Assembly (NCBI RefSeq): GCF_035222275.1
Contig: NC_085882.1
Location: 193,501-257,500 of the forward strand
Reading direction: 5' to 3'
Source: Podospora bellae-mahoneyi
Lineage: Eukaryota > Ascomycota > Sordariomycetes > Sordariales > Podosporaceae
DNA: 64,000 bases
Numbering within the stretch: position 1 is the first letter of the stretch; each line of letters starts with the position of its first letter. A model generated the notes under the pieces. That model saw only the letters and a list, made by a program, of their open reading frames with translations. It was not told where the DNA came from and ran no database searches. Made by a program: the position numbers and the translations under genes. Positions 1 through 12,055 of the stretch are shown here, piece by piece.

Positions 1-1560
1 ATTTATCCTTTTCCCTTATTGTAGCGGCTAAGAGGAAGTTTCCCTTCCTAGTTGCGTCTGGTGCCCCATAAAAGGGGGTGAAGATTGAGATACGATTTAG
101 CATACTGGATATCGAATTATCTGATGTAAAGTATAATAAACATTACGACATTGTCCTGTCGACGAACTGCATACACGCGACCAAGAATCTTGCCGTCTCG
201 GCTAGTAACATTCGAGGATTACGGGATCCAGTTAAAGGCGGCTAACTGTGCCTGGTAGAGCTGACGAGCAACCTGTACTGGTTCGATTTTGTTTTTGGGC
301 TATTAGAGGGCTGGTGGAGATTCGAGGATGAACGAGCCTATGCTTTGGCCGATGAGCTGACCTGGGAGAGGTGCCTGAAGTAGGCTGGCTTTGCCTCCGT
401 GAAATGGAGTGATGATGGGACACAAGAGGGAAGCATTTTGATAGTTTTTGCTTCGTCCACTTCGCCACACGGTCAGGCGCTTCAAACTGTAGAGGAAGCA
501 CGAATGGAGACGATGCACTTCAAGAGAGTTGGCGGAGTCGATTTGACGGCAGACATATACTACCGGTGTCAAATTCGTCCAGCTCGATGGGTCCTCGTCC
601 TATAGGTAAGCCTTTGAGTATTTTGCTCTCGCGATAACGTCACTAACCGCAGTGTCAGCATTAATTATTCATGGTGGAGGCCACATTATGCTCTCACGAG
701 CCGACATTCGCCCTGCTCAAACTGAACTTCTTCTCTCCAAAGGTTTTCTTCCAGTCAGCATCGAGTATCGTCTTTGTCCCGAAACGACTCTCCCAGAAGG
801 CCCGATGGAGGATACAGCTTCCGCCCCTGCATGGGTGAGGAAGACCCTTCCCTCCCTCTCTTTGACCAGAAAGGACATAAGGGTAGATGGTGAAAAGGTC
901 GTGGCAGTTGGCTGGAGCACCGGTGGCTTCTTGGCCATGAGTCTCTCTTGGAACGCGGCTGAGTATAACATTAGACCTCCAGAGGCTATTCTTGTTTTTT
1001 ATTCCCCTTCCGATTACGAAGACATCTTTTGGGCGCAGCCCAACATCCCGGAGGGGTCAGAGTCGGCCTTCCCCATCACGGCTGGCTTAGATATCATGAC
1101 CTTTGATCAGCCAGTCACAGCATACAATCCGCCAACCTCAGCCAAGGCAGTAGGTGGGTGGATGTCAGTACTGGATCCACGCTCCCGGCTGGTGTTGTAT
1201 ATGAATCACCAGGGCAAGACGCTTGAAGTTCTCCTGCATGGTGTTTCTGCAATCAATGGAGATACAAAGGTCTCTGAAGAGGAAGCCTTAGCGGTTTCGC
1301 CGTTGGCTCAGGTGCAACGAAAACGGTACAGGACGCCAACCTTCATCATCCACCCCCGTTAGGATGACATGATACCATGGAAACAAGCCCAGCGAATGTA
1401 CAGGGCTCCCACAGAACAAGGTATTGATACTGAGCTCAAGATTGTTGAAGAGGGAGCGAAACACCTATTTGACATTGGAAAGGGGTGGGAAAGAAGATAC
1501 CCATAAGGTAGTGAGGCAGTTAGAGAGGGATTTGAGTTTCTGGGCAAACATGTAAATAAA
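1..1560 (+). pseudogene. Decayed 3' end of a non-reducing polyketide synthase (C-methyltransferase and terminal esterase domains)
   Basis: One frame from about 125 to 600 reads as the end of the C-methyltransferase domain of fungal non-reducing PKSs (motifs [23 protein letters not shown]). After a candidate intron at 606-652 comes the terminal alpha/beta-hydrolase (esterase) domain, with oxyanion motif HGGGH, nucleophile motif GWSTGG and, near the end, a conserved GAKHLFD histidine region. In intact enzymes these follow the ACP and act on the finished polyketide. The frame is mostly kept but is interrupted by several in-frame stops, so it should not give a working synthase. The 5' part lies left of the window. 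A single-domain esterase gene is less likely because the methyltransferase sequence is directly upstream. Family assignment is fairly sure; the product is unknown. Confidence 0.75.
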
Positions 1561-2145
1561 GAACATTGAATAAGTTAACTTATAGGGATCGAAAGATAGT
1601 ATATACGTGTTAAAAGATAGTGTAGCTAAGTCTTTTCATTTCTTCAAATTTGATGATGATATGTGGCGTTTGCAGGCCCAAGCCCTGCGCCCTCTTCTTT
1701 GCCAGTGGGCCTTCCATTCCGGGGTCAGTTTCTAGCCTTTTTAACCTCTTGAATGTCCTCTTGTCAAACAGTATGATTTCGTGTCCCCAGGCTGAGGTGC
1801 CTATGACAGGGTAATAGTGGGACTATTGCGTCTATGTCTACGATGTATTCTCATGAAACACCTGGTGATCAAAAAATTGCTCGACACCAAAGTTATCGAA
1901 AGGTTTTGGTAGCTAACATATTTCTGGGGGCTTCTTGTTTTTTTGGCCTTGGGACTCGCCTGTCCAGCTAGTAACCGGGCCCCAACATGAACTTGTACAT
2001 GTGTCTAAAAGGAGAGATGAAAGGAAAGTGGTTGAGACGAAGCCGTTACTGACCATTTGTTGATGCTGAGAGTGATGCAGTTTGCGAGCGATGAAGCGTT
2101 TTCATGTCCATGCCACAGTAGGATTCCAAAAATAGTACTATTGCT
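1561..2145. other. Intergenic, contains a short 21-bp minisatellite
   Basis: The space between the PKS remnant and the end of the enoyl-CoA hydratase gene. Apart from the 21-bp repeat at its left end, no coding potential or RNA gene was seen. Confidence 0.6.
1565..1627 (+). repeat. 21-bp minisatellite, locus 1 (about 3 degenerate units)
   Basis: Three successive 21-base units start at 1565, 1586 and 1607. The last two share the core GAAAGATAGT / AAAAGATAGT. The period and core match the arrays at 28.8 kb and 59.2 kb, in the same orientation. This locus is the most degenerate of the three. Confidence 0.5.
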
Positions 2146-3232
2146 CTATGTATGACTAAAATATGGTGTTCTCTTCTCCAAAAAAGCCGTGTGCCCTTCA
2201 CGGAAATCCTCCAAATCAAAGGTCGCATAATACAAGGACCTCTCCAATGACATGCCAACTTCAAGATGTGAATTCTCAGCTGGTCACATAGTTAGACACC
2301 AAGAGTTGTCAGAGGTTGTAGAGGCGGCTCACCTGCAAGAATGGCCGTTTTTGCGAGTTTGAGTCCGGCTGCTGACTTCGTTGCAATCTTTTGAGCGAGT
2401 TTGATGGCTTCACTCTCAACTTTTTGACGTGGAAAAACTCTGTTCACAAGTCCAAGCCGTTCGAAATCCGGTGCTGTAGTCGAACTCCCTGTCAAAATAA
2501 GTTCCATTGCCTGTCGCCAACCCAAGTTAGCCAACCAAAGACAAAATCGCGACCTATGATGCGTTTATACCTTGTGTTTTCCCAACACTTTGGTTAGCCT
2601 TTGAGTGCCCCCAGCACCCGGGATCGTGCCGATGTTGACTTCTGGGAGACCGAAGATTGCATCATCTGCCGCATAAATGATGTCTGCCTCGAAGTAAGTT
2701 AGCTCAAGTTCGCAACCAGCTCTAGCAACACTGGAATGGGGGTAATAACATACCGCTAATGCTAATTCGAAACCTCCACCAAGCTTGACCTCCGTAAGAT
2801 AATGCCCTCAAATTCATTGAAAGACACCGGCTGGGGTTCACTTACTGCAGCCCCGATCACGGCAGCTATGATCGGTTTTGAAAAATTTGCAAACGCATCT
2901 GTGAGATCCTTGAGGAAAAGCTGTCGATTCGCCTCCACGGTAGAGAGTTGGGATAGTTCCTTTATGTCCATGCCCGCTGTTGTGACAGCCATGTTAGTGC
3001 TGCTGAGAATTCCTCGATTTTATGTTACCCTACCACAAAATGGTCCCTCTGGGTTCCCAGCCAGAACAACAGCCCGCACAGAATCCAAACCATTGATGTA
3101 GCGGAGAATAGAGACAAGCTGATTGATCATCGACTGTGAAAAGGCGTTGCGCTTTGTTGGCCGATTAAGACGGATGATGGCGATAGCAGTGGCGTCATCA
3201 ACACTGAGCTTCACATCTTGCAATAATTCCAT
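2146..3232 (-). CDS. Enoyl-CoA hydratase/isomerase (crotonase family), six exons
   Basis: Exons read 3232-3034, 2976-2846, 2789-2754, 2687-2571, 2510-2333 and 2258-2146, giving 257 residues in one frame across five GT..AG introns. The product is a complete crotonase-fold protein: FCAGMDIKE forms the first oxyanion-hole segment, [12 protein letters not shown] carries the first catalytic-type glutamate, and [16 protein letters not shown] carries the second. Both glutamates of mitochondrial short-chain enoyl-CoA hydratase are kept. The enzyme would hydrate 2-enoyl-CoA thioesters in beta-oxidation or a specialised acyl pathway. Length suits the mature enzyme; no clear mitochondrial presequence is visible. 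It lies between a PKS remnant and a TmpL-like gene, so a role in secondary metabolism is possible but unproven. Dense small introns explain why no long open frame shows here. Confidence 0.85.
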
Positions 3233-4647
3233 CTTGTGACACTCATAAGTGTGCTCTGCGGCCCAAGCAACCTAGACTTGGAAGTTCGAGTGATGGTGCA
3301 AGTGCTGCATCAATTGCGTGGCATCCTACTGCTCTAGATGGGGAATCTCGACCACTTATTAATATTCATCTTAGACGTCCTACACGCCCATGGCTTGAAT
3401 TCCAAATTGTTGTATCTTTAATTTGTCTTCACATGATGGCGTGCACAGACTGAAGGGTTACATCGACGGGATCTGCAACCGGTACTTCAACGTGGAGCCA
3501 ACCTCTCCCAATCTGCGATACGACCTACCAAGAGATCTGATCCACTGGTCTGTACGAGATGGCACTTGTAACACGAGTGTCACTATCAGTTACCTTAAGG
3601 GACTACCCGCTCAGGTAACAAAGCCGTCTGCTGTAACACCGCTCAGTTTATCCACCGGCCGGGAACTTGATTACGAGCAGAGTTGCTGTTAAAATATGCT
3701 TCCATCAGCATGACAAAGGATACTAGAGTGCCGAGTTTGTGTTGGCGATGCTGTCCCTGCATCATCACACAGCTTGACTCCTAGGTTTCCCCGGACTGAA
3801 CGCTGACGCGTTACATTCAAGGCTGTTAGTCGTACATCTTGAGGATATGGTCTTTGGTAGATCTCCTTACACACAATTGAACTGCCAAATCTGGACTTGA
3901 CCCGAAATTGTGTGATGTTGGTCAACGGCTCAGCCGAGGGAAGCAGAATGTCGCAAGCGGGTTGAGTCTGCGTTTACTTTCGAGTTGAAACCATAGCTAG
4001 TAGTATTTTCAGATCTCCGTGTCCCCAAGTACTAGACCGAATTTTGGCTTTTGATGTCACCTAGCTAGATGGGCAGGTGCTGAGTTGTCGCGAACTAAAC
4101 TGACGGTATGACATTATTTCTGTTCGTGAAAGTTGTCAGGGGCAGGGCAGCCTCTCAAAGAATATCAACATGAAAAAAAGTACCAAGCTAGATATCACAG
4201 CTTGATTAGTAACAGACCTTCTTTCTCCAGATAGAGGTTTCGTGATATTATCGAGAACGATTATGAAGGCATCCGTAAGGCAGGAGACCGTTTTTCTGAG
4301 AAATAATGTAAGCTCTTTCAAGAATGTATAGCCTTAAGGGAATACGCGAAGTGCCTGAGAAAGATAAATGGTGGGTGTGTAAAATTATGTATGCGAGGTG
4401 TCATTGGCTAGCACCTCAAGTCTTGTGCCAACATATGACCCATGCCTGGACTTTGAGTGGAAATGCTTAGATGGTGATTGATCAGCGCAAGACCCTGTCT
4501 CGACCAATATGGATACTTGGCTGAATCCATGCTTGTTGGCTTGCTTTGCTTGAGAAGTATAATACTAACCCATTTCATGACAACCAGTCAGTTCCTCCCC
4601 CATCACGAAGCAGAATCAAGTGTTAATTCCAGTATTTTCCAACCACC
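3233..4647. other. Intergenic, divergent promoter region
   Basis: Lies between the 5' ends of the enoyl-CoA hydratase gene (minus) and the TmpL-like gene (plus), so it must hold both promoters. Several short open frames occur but none resembles a known protein or has supporting splice structure. Confidence 0.6.
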
Positions 4648-7600
4648 ATGGGCTCTCTTTCGCTATCCTCCTTTTACTCTCTCGAGTCTCTGCCAGTCGA
4701 GGACCGAGCTCTGTTTGACCGCTTTGGCCGCGGAGAGATCGTTCCCCCTCCTTTTACTGTCGTCCACCATGCATTTGAGTCAATAGCATTGGAAAACCCC
4801 AACGTTATTGCGGCTCGCCATTTCGACGGCTCTATGATAACATATGGAGATCTTGACCATCATGCCAATATCTTAGCCAACGAGTTGCAAACGCGGTTTG
4901 GTTTCAAGAGCGGAGCGCGAGCGGTCTTAGTCTATTCACGGTCTATCGAGATGCTCATCTTCATTCTTGCTGTGCTCAAAGCAGGTGGACAGTATATTCC
5001 CATCGACGGCGGCATCATTCCGGTAGAGACTCTCAGCCATGTGGTCTCGGACTCGTCAGCAGAACTTGTCCTCTGCCTGCCCAAATATGCCGACAAGGCC
5101 ACTAAAGCATGTCGTCACGAAGCTCCTGTTGTCAGTCTTGACCTCGCAAGTGACATATGGACGTCTGGGATTACTGGCAGTCCAAATGTACACGTCCAGC
5201 CCCAGGATGGAGCCTACATCATCTATACCTCAGGCACCACCGGACGCCCAAAGGGGGTTGAGGTTACACACAGTAATGTTTGTCATACCTTGTTGGTTGA
5301 GCCTGCAAAGCTGGATATCACCATCGGCAAGAATGTGGCCCAGCAGTTGAACGTGGCGTTCGATATGTGTAAGTCTATCCATGCAGTCTCACTCGCCGCC
5401 AGGAGTTCGCTGCTAACAACACCAGGCGCTTGGGAGATATTAGCAACACTCATGAATGGCGGAACTCTGCATCTGAGAGGTAGTGGAAACGAACTCTGGA
5501 CTGCATGTCTAAAGCAAGTTGACATTGTTATCTCCACCCCGTCAGTGGCCATCAAACGTTTCCCTCTTCATGAGGACTTCCCCAACCTCAGGACAATTGT
5601 CGTGGGCGGTGAGCCATGCCCGAAACCTCTTGCAGATCATTGGGCACAGCACACGGGGACCAGATTCATCAATATTTGCGGCCCGACCGAGATCACCATT
5701 CTCAACACTGCCCACATCCACAAGTTTGGTGGACCGTTGACCATCGGCAAGCCTAATCCCAACACAACGCTCTATATTCTGGATGACAATCAGAATCCTG
5801 TCAAGATCGGTGACCCTGGAGTCATGTGGGTTGGGGGAGCTGGCGTATCTAAGGGCTATGTCAACTTGCCCGAGTTGAGTGCGGCCAGGTACAAGCTCGA
5901 CAAGTTCACCAGAGATGGAAGCATGATGTTTAATACAGGCGACCTGGTGCGATGGAATGCGGACGGATGTCTCGAGACTCTGGGTCGCCGAGACGATCAG
6001 GTGAAAATTAATGGCTTCCGTGTTGAGCTAGACGGTGTCTCTCGCGCCATCGAGTCTTGCGCAACCGTTGTCAAAGGATGCGCACTCAAGATCGACAGTA
6101 CACTTTGGGGTTTTTACTCCGCGGCTGAATCTATTGATGAGGCTGAATTGCAAACTGGTGTTGGTTTACAACAACCCTTCTACGGGGTTCCTACGATGTG
6201 GCATTATCTTGGCCCAACGATCCCACTACAGTGAATGGCAAGATCGATAAGCGTGTACTGCGGGACATTGCCGCCGCCATCGCCCACGGTGATAACTCAG
6301 GGATTCACACCCCTCGATCGGGTGTCGCCATTGTCAGAGATGGTTCGACTCCGAGCGCCACGGATCTCAAAAAGGCATCCTTGCCGAGCAGCAGTAACTC
6401 TACTGACAGTGGCAAACCCGAGGTTCTTGAGCTGCCGCGTAAAAAGGGGTTTCAAGGCTGGCGCTGGCTGCGCCACACAGGCTTGTCAGCCTACCGCAAG
6501 CTGTTTGGCATTATTTTTATCGCCAATGCTGTTGCCTTTGTCCTTGTTCTGTGGCAGAGCCGAGAGTCCAGCTATCAACTTCCTCTTGGCACCCTCGCCA
6601 CGGCTGTCAGCGCAAACCTCCTAGCATCTGTCTTGCTCCGGCAAGATTATGTTGTTAATGTTCTTTTTTGGCTCGCCACGCGTATGCCAACTTCTGCACC
6701 ACTCTCTATTCGCAGACACTTAGCTCGCGTCTATCACTATGGTGGTGTGCATTCGGGAGCTTCTGTTGCTGCTTCTTTGTGGTGGGTAGTGTTCACCGTT
6801 TCAGCGAGCATTCGCTTTGCACCAGCTAGCCCAACTCAGCCTCCTCAACGAATTGCGGTCCTGGTGGTAACTTACCTGATATTTTTCCTGCTCCTGGCAA
6901 TCCTGATCATGGCTTACCCTTCTGTCCGTGCCAAGTTGCATGACCAGTTTGAGTGGACGCATCGTTTCGCCGGATGGACGGCATTGGCTCTGGTGTGGGC
7001 CCATCTCATTATCGTCACAGCGGCCTTACCAAACACCCAGCCCTTGGCAACAGCCCTGTCCCAAACACCGGCTTTGTACCTTTTGGCTCTAACAACCCTC
7101 TCAATTGCTGCTTCGTGGCTCCGCCTTCGTCGCGTCAAGGTTGCTGTTGAGCCTCTGTCGAGGCACGCAGTCCGTTTGCACTTTGATTTCAAGACTCCAC
7201 GGCAATGTTCATCATTGGGAGTCCGCATTACCGATCGCCCCTTAGTGGAATGGCACGCCTTTGCGGCTATTCCCGAGCCGTATGGGAAACCAGGATTGTC
7301 TCTTCTCGTATCCCGTGCTGGTGACTGGACTGAACGCATCATTGAAAACCCGCCGACGCATCTTTGGACACGGGGCGAACCAACGTCAGGAGTGCTGGCC
7401 ATTGCACCCCTTTTCAAGAAAATTGTTTTGGTTGCGACAGGATCTGGGATTGGACCCTGTCTCCCGGTCATCATGGAACGTAAAGTTCCTTGCCGGATCT
7501 TGTGGAGCACCAAAAATCCACTGAAAACCTACGGCCAGGGGATAATTGATGAAGTGAAAAGGTGCGATGAGACGGCTGTCGTGTGGGATACTGACAACAT

Positions 7601-7757
7601 GGGAAGACCAGACTTGGTCCAGCTGGCATGGGACTTGTATCAGGAGAGTGGAGCCGAGTGTGTCTGTATCATCAGCAATGCGAAGACTACGAAGAAAGTG
7701 GTGTACCAGTTGGAGACGAGAGGAATTCCGGCTTTTGGACCAATTTGGGATTCGTGA
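4648..7757 (+). CDS. TmpL-like fusion: adenylation domain plus ferric-reductase-like membrane oxidoreductase, with an apparent frameshift
   Basis: The N-terminal half is an AMP-binding domain: core A3 motif YTSGTTGRPKG, GGEPCPKPL, A7-type NTGDLVRW and A8-type LGRRDDQVKINGFRVE. An intron at 5369-5425 (57 bases, in frame) splits FDM-CAWEIL. The C-terminal half has about six membrane segments, then an FAD/NAD(P)-binding region with VATGSGIGP. This order, with no carrier protein or reductase, is that of fungal TmpL, known from Alternaria and Aspergillus fumigatus for redox balance and virulence, and of related TmpA/TmpB proteins. The halves lie in different frames: the change falls at about 6216-6240, where the A10-type motif TVNGKID resumes. 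One base is apparently missing, and I found no intron that repairs the reading. It is either a recent lesion, a sequence error, or a join read some other way. Expected full length is about 1000 residues. Confidence 0.8.
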
Positions 7758-8049
7758 AGAGAGTGCGTACCCACACTGCCCATTGATACAAATAACGTAC
7801 ATGTAGACTTATCGTGCTGAATATATTATCTTCGTTATATATGGATGTGTTTGAAGAAGACCTGTGTGACGGACCATACTCAGAACCTCTGAAAGGGATA
7901 CACAGTTGAAGATAACTTCTGAATTATTATTCGGCACAGCTAAACCGTGCATAACAAGTAGTCTCAATGTAAACACAAAATGCCGAGAGTACATGCCGGG
8001 ATTGCATACTGCAGAACTCTCTAGACTGGCCAGTTCCTCTGTATATAGA

Positions 8050-9222
8050 TCATGGCTCATCTAGATCACCTGGCTCGCCGGCCATGATGTTGGGATTCAA
8101 GCCTTGATTCCTGAGGCGGTACTGCAGCGTGCCAGGCCAGTGAACGCCATGGTTGCGAAGCGGCCTTGACTTGGGTGAACCTGGGTGGAAAGCTACATAG
8201 TCCTCGCATAGCACGCTGTAATTTTTACTGTGTACATCAGGACGAGCGATACCATTTAAAGCCGAAACAGTGCTGCTTACCGGAGCGACCGGCCGACATT
8301 TATGGAAAAGGGGGGGTATCGCTCCACAATGAGTTTTGGCATCCAAGAAAGAAGCGTTGTCCATCCCCTCCATCGATGATCTGGTCAAGCTGTCTCTGTA
8401 CCTGACATCCCAGCTATCCTACCTTTCGTAAACCCAGGGTGCCACAATACCTATTCTCAGCCCAAAGTAATACTGGGGACAGTCCTTACCACCTTAATTC
8501 CTGCCTCAATCTTACGCTGCCGCTTCTGCGAGAGGGCTGCAGACTTGTCCGCCACAGGCCACTGCTCCAGGAGAGCCTTGAGTGCAGCCGCAGCTCTGAG
8601 GGTTGCCATGTCTTGTTTTTGTGACTGTCTGCGTAATAGCAGACGGTATACCAATTCCTCCTCGCTGCAACCGAGCTCAGCACATGATGTCTTGGTAGGA
8701 TTTCAAGGTCCGCGGCACAGGAATGACAGAGAGGGTCATCTTGCAAACGATGCTTATGGCGATACTCCGGTGGAAATAGATTGTCTTGAGCCAGGCCGGG
8801 GGAGCGGTAGCTACGTTCACGTCCCGGCTGACGGCCATGTATTGTAGGCTCCTGAGGTATTCTGCTGCCTTGTTGCGTAAATGGTTCCTCCCATGCTCAC
8901 TTCAGTTGCAGAGCAGAAGATTGTGCATATCCTTGCTAAGATGGTCGCATATAATTAGCCCCAGTGTTTGGCTGAAAGCGCTTATTTGTTGAAGAACCAT
9001 GTTCATGTCGCTATGCCATGGCTGAGAATATGTGTCGCTGTGGGCATTAACGGTGATGGGATACGGTGTGCTCGGATTCGCGTTCTGATAGCCAAAGCAG
9101 ATGTGCAGTCGACACAATGACAAGTGTCCAAGATAGGCGTAGATGGCAGACAATGTCAGTTCTGAAGTGCGGGGGGCTTTGCTTTTTCCTCTGTTAGAAG
9201 ATTGTGGAGGGAAGGTGGCCAA
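8050..9222 (-). pseudogene. Possible decayed protein-coding gene of unknown family
   Basis: Minus-strand fragments read like protein but do not join in one frame. The block 9222-8905 has a cysteine/histidine-containing stretch (LSLCRLHICF, YSQPWHSDMN). It continues in frame, after a stop, to PVPRTLKSYQDIMC near 8690. The sense then moves to another frame, ELGCSEEELVYRLL...KALLEQW, ending near 8457. A separate piece ending at 8050 (RPLRNHGVHWP) may belong to a second gene and has a plausible intron. I do not recognise the family; a fungal regulator C-terminus is one guess. Confidence is low that this was a single gene. Confidence 0.3.
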
Positions 9223-9556
9223 TCACAGTGTGCCGCATTTTGGACATGGCAGCAACAGATCAATACATATTGACATCCTGGCACTTGGCAGCAGGAGGAT
9301 GGGCCTTCCACAGAAGAGACAGCAATACTCTGTACCGAATAGCCAATTCTCATTGAACAATAGACCCTCGTGCTAACCAAAAGCGAGGCTGGCAACAAAG
9401 CAAATTGATTCAAAGCATATCAAATACAAGTCAAATCAAATAGGCCAAAAAAGGGCTCAAATCTATATTTTTTCAATATTTAATCTGCTTTAAGTATATT
9501 TACTACGCCTCTCCCCATACTAGTTCACCACATCACCCACCAATAGCTATACACAA

Positions 9557-9568
9557 CCCTAACCCTAA
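9557..9568 (+). repeat. Two-unit interstitial telomere-type motif (CCCTAA)2
   Basis: Two perfect CCCTAA units sit in AT-rich sequence next to the accessory left arm. Many fungi use TTAGGG telomeres. Twelve bases can occur by chance, so this is weak evidence of an old chromosome end or repair scar. Confidence 0.4.
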
Positions 9569-10251
9569 AATTGTGCGTTGCTTCACCACTCATCACTACC
9601 CTCACCACCACCCTCACCAGTGCCTTAGGAACCTATATGCGTGGTAGCCGGGCCCGTTCAAATATATTCAAAAGAAATAAAATACTAATCGAATATGACC
9701 TTTTCCATCTCAAATCAAACCAAATCAAGTCAAGTCAGGGCCATATCTAATTTGATTTTACTTTATTGTCATCTTTGACCAAAAGGCCACCAGGCACGAC
9801 GCAAGAGGTTTGTTGGATACCTGAATAACAACTAACACAGCTCGTAACAGACTCAGGACCATCCGAGGGCAGTGAGGAGTCCCTTCCTCCACAGATTGCG
9901 TAACTTTTGCGAAAAGCCACTTCCTGCCTCTTTCGATGATGTCTGAAGTCAACAATCATTAGTAATATGGTCGTCTCGAAATGAGTCACGTGCCGGAGTG
10001 GCGGACTCGCCAAGTGTAACGATCCCCACCTGTTGAAGCCCCACATTCAGATAAACTGCTTATCAACCAGCGCGCGGGGCAATTTTCTGTCAAAATTCTT
10101 GAGAAAGCAGCGCCCCGCCAGCAGTCCCCAGTTCGCTGTCTTGCTGTGCAAGTCCCACCATATCTATAACTGCACTCTCTTCAAGCGGTACACCTTTTTC
10201 GAATACACAACAAACCCAATACCCAGAGAGACACAGATAAACACGGAAATA

Positions 10252-11859
10252 ATGGATCTCGACACTCCCATGGGTATGGCCCCAATGCTGGGCACAGCGC
10301 GCACTGGCGCAACCATCTTGTGCTGCAACTGCGGCTCTCCCATTGATGGCACCTCTTCCGCCGGTGCCATGTGCTACGACTGGTAAGTTTTCCTTTGAAT
10401 TGCTAGTCATGGCGCCTGGACTGATAAAGTTGTCTCCAGTATCAAATTGACCGTCGATATCTCGAAAACCATCCCCCGCGAAGCCCATATCCAGTTCTGC
10501 CGTGACTGCGACCGATGGCTGATGCCCCCCAACACCTGGGTCAATGCTGCGCCCGAGTCCAAAGAGTTGCTGGCTTTGTGTTTGAAGAGGTTACGAAATA
10601 TCACCAAGGTCCGCATTGTCAACGCAGAGTTCATCTGGACGGAACCACATTCGCGAAGAATCAAGGTTAAGATCACAATCCAGGACTCAGTGGCTGATGG
10701 TGTCCTCATGCAACAAAGTTTCGAGGTAGTCTACGTCGTGGGTACACAGCAGTGCAAGGACTGCGCCAAGTCATACACAGCCAACGTTTGGAGAGCGTCA
10801 GTACAAGTCCGTCAAAAGGTGCCCCACAAGAGGACCTTTTTGCTATTGGAGCAGCTTATCCTCAAGCACCAAGCGCATCGGGACACGATCAACATCAAGG
10901 AAGAAAAGGGCGGTATCGACTTTTACTTTGCTCACAGAAATCAAGCCGAAGCTTTCCTTTCTTTCCTCAAATCAGTCATTCCCATTTTTGTCAAGGACTC
11001 GAGGCAACTTATTTCGCAAGACAACCACACAGGCGACAAGTCATACAAGTTCAACTACTCCGTCGAGATTGTCCCCATTTGCAGAGATGATTTGGTGGCC
11101 CTGCCACTCAAATTGGCCCGGTCGATTGGCAACATTACGCCCCTTGTCCTCTGCCACAGGATAGGAACGTCCGTCAACCTTCTCGACCCCAACACTCTTC
11201 AGACAGCCGAAATCAGCTCCGACGTCTTCTGGCGCGCACCATTCCAGCCTCTTGCCGGTACACCCGACTTGGTCGAGTTCATTGTCATGGACGTCGAACC
11301 AACAAACGTCCGCAAGGGCAAGTGGGTTCTGTCAGAAGTGCAAGTTGCCCGCGCCGCCGATCTCGGTGTAAACGACCACACCTATTTCACCAGAACTCAT
11401 CTGGGCAACCTGTTGCATGCTGGAGACTCGGTCCTTGGTTATATGCTCACGGGAACAAACTTCAACTCTTCCGCTCTGGACGCCATTGAGAACTCTCGTG
11501 CGTTCGGGTCGACGATTCCAGATGTCATTCTGGTCAAGAAGCACTACCCCAACAGGCGCAAGAACAGGAAGCGCAACTGGAAGCTCAAGCGCATGGCCAA
11601 GGATGAGGGCGAGTTGCTGCCCAAGGCGGCCGATCAGGAGAAGATGGAGGCTGAGTACGAGATGTTCTTGCGGGATGTGGAGGAGGATGAGGAGTTGCGG
11701 GCCGCGTTGGCGTTGTACAAGAACACCAAGAAGAAGCAGCAGGATGCGGACGCGATGAGCATTGCCGAGACAGAGATGACGGGTGTGGATGATGGGCCGA
11801 GGATCAATATGGATGAGCTGCTGGATGATTTTGATGAGTTGGGCATTCATGATGAGTAG
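10252..11859 (+). CDS. NMD3: 60S ribosomal export protein NMD3
   Basis: Two exons, 10252-10382 and 10440-11859, encode 516 residues. The junction completes the cysteine of CYDC. The N-terminal zinc-ribbon cysteines are visible as ILCCNCG, CYDC, FCRDCDRW and QCKDC, the hallmark of NMD3. NMD3 is the conserved adaptor that binds the nuclear pre-60S subunit and recruits the exportin CRM1. The acidic C-terminus (about residues 430-516, ending MDELLDDFDELGIHDE) fits the region with nuclear export signals, and the basic stretch KKHYPNRRKNRKRNWKLKR just before it fits a nuclear import signal. Length matches yeast NMD3. The ATG follows a plausible leader. No damage is seen, and it marks the start of the conserved gene core. 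Confidence 0.95.
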
Positions 11860-12055
11860 GGGATTAGGCTGTGAAGTTTCATGGGGTGAATGGGTTGGAG
11901 TGGAAAAATATACCATTTTTGTTTTGTTTGATGAGAACTTCTTTGATACTTTGCTGTGTTCCTTCTGTGAATTGTGAGTATCGATAAATACATGCTGCAT
12001 ATTTGTTGCATGACGGAACTATCCTTCCTCTTTATCCACCGTAAACCGCAACCAT

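Larger units (their letters stand above)
7758..10251. other. Long degenerate intergenic block
   Basis: About 2.5 kb between the TmpL-like gene and NMD3. It holds scattered coding-like fragments on the minus strand (entered separately), a two-unit telomere-type motif and AT-rich sequence at about 9400-9780. The last few hundred bases should be the NMD3 promoter and leader. No intact gene was seen. Confidence 0.6.

Noticed and set aside
5369-5425. Reading through this stretch as coding
   Set aside because: It is open and a multiple of three, so it looks coding, but GT..AG ends, a branch-like CTAAC and the restored FDM-CAWEIL join show it is an intron.
6914-7513. A 199-codon minus-strand frame inside the TmpL-like gene
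   Set aside because: Antisense to a membrane/oxidoreductase domain with known motifs.
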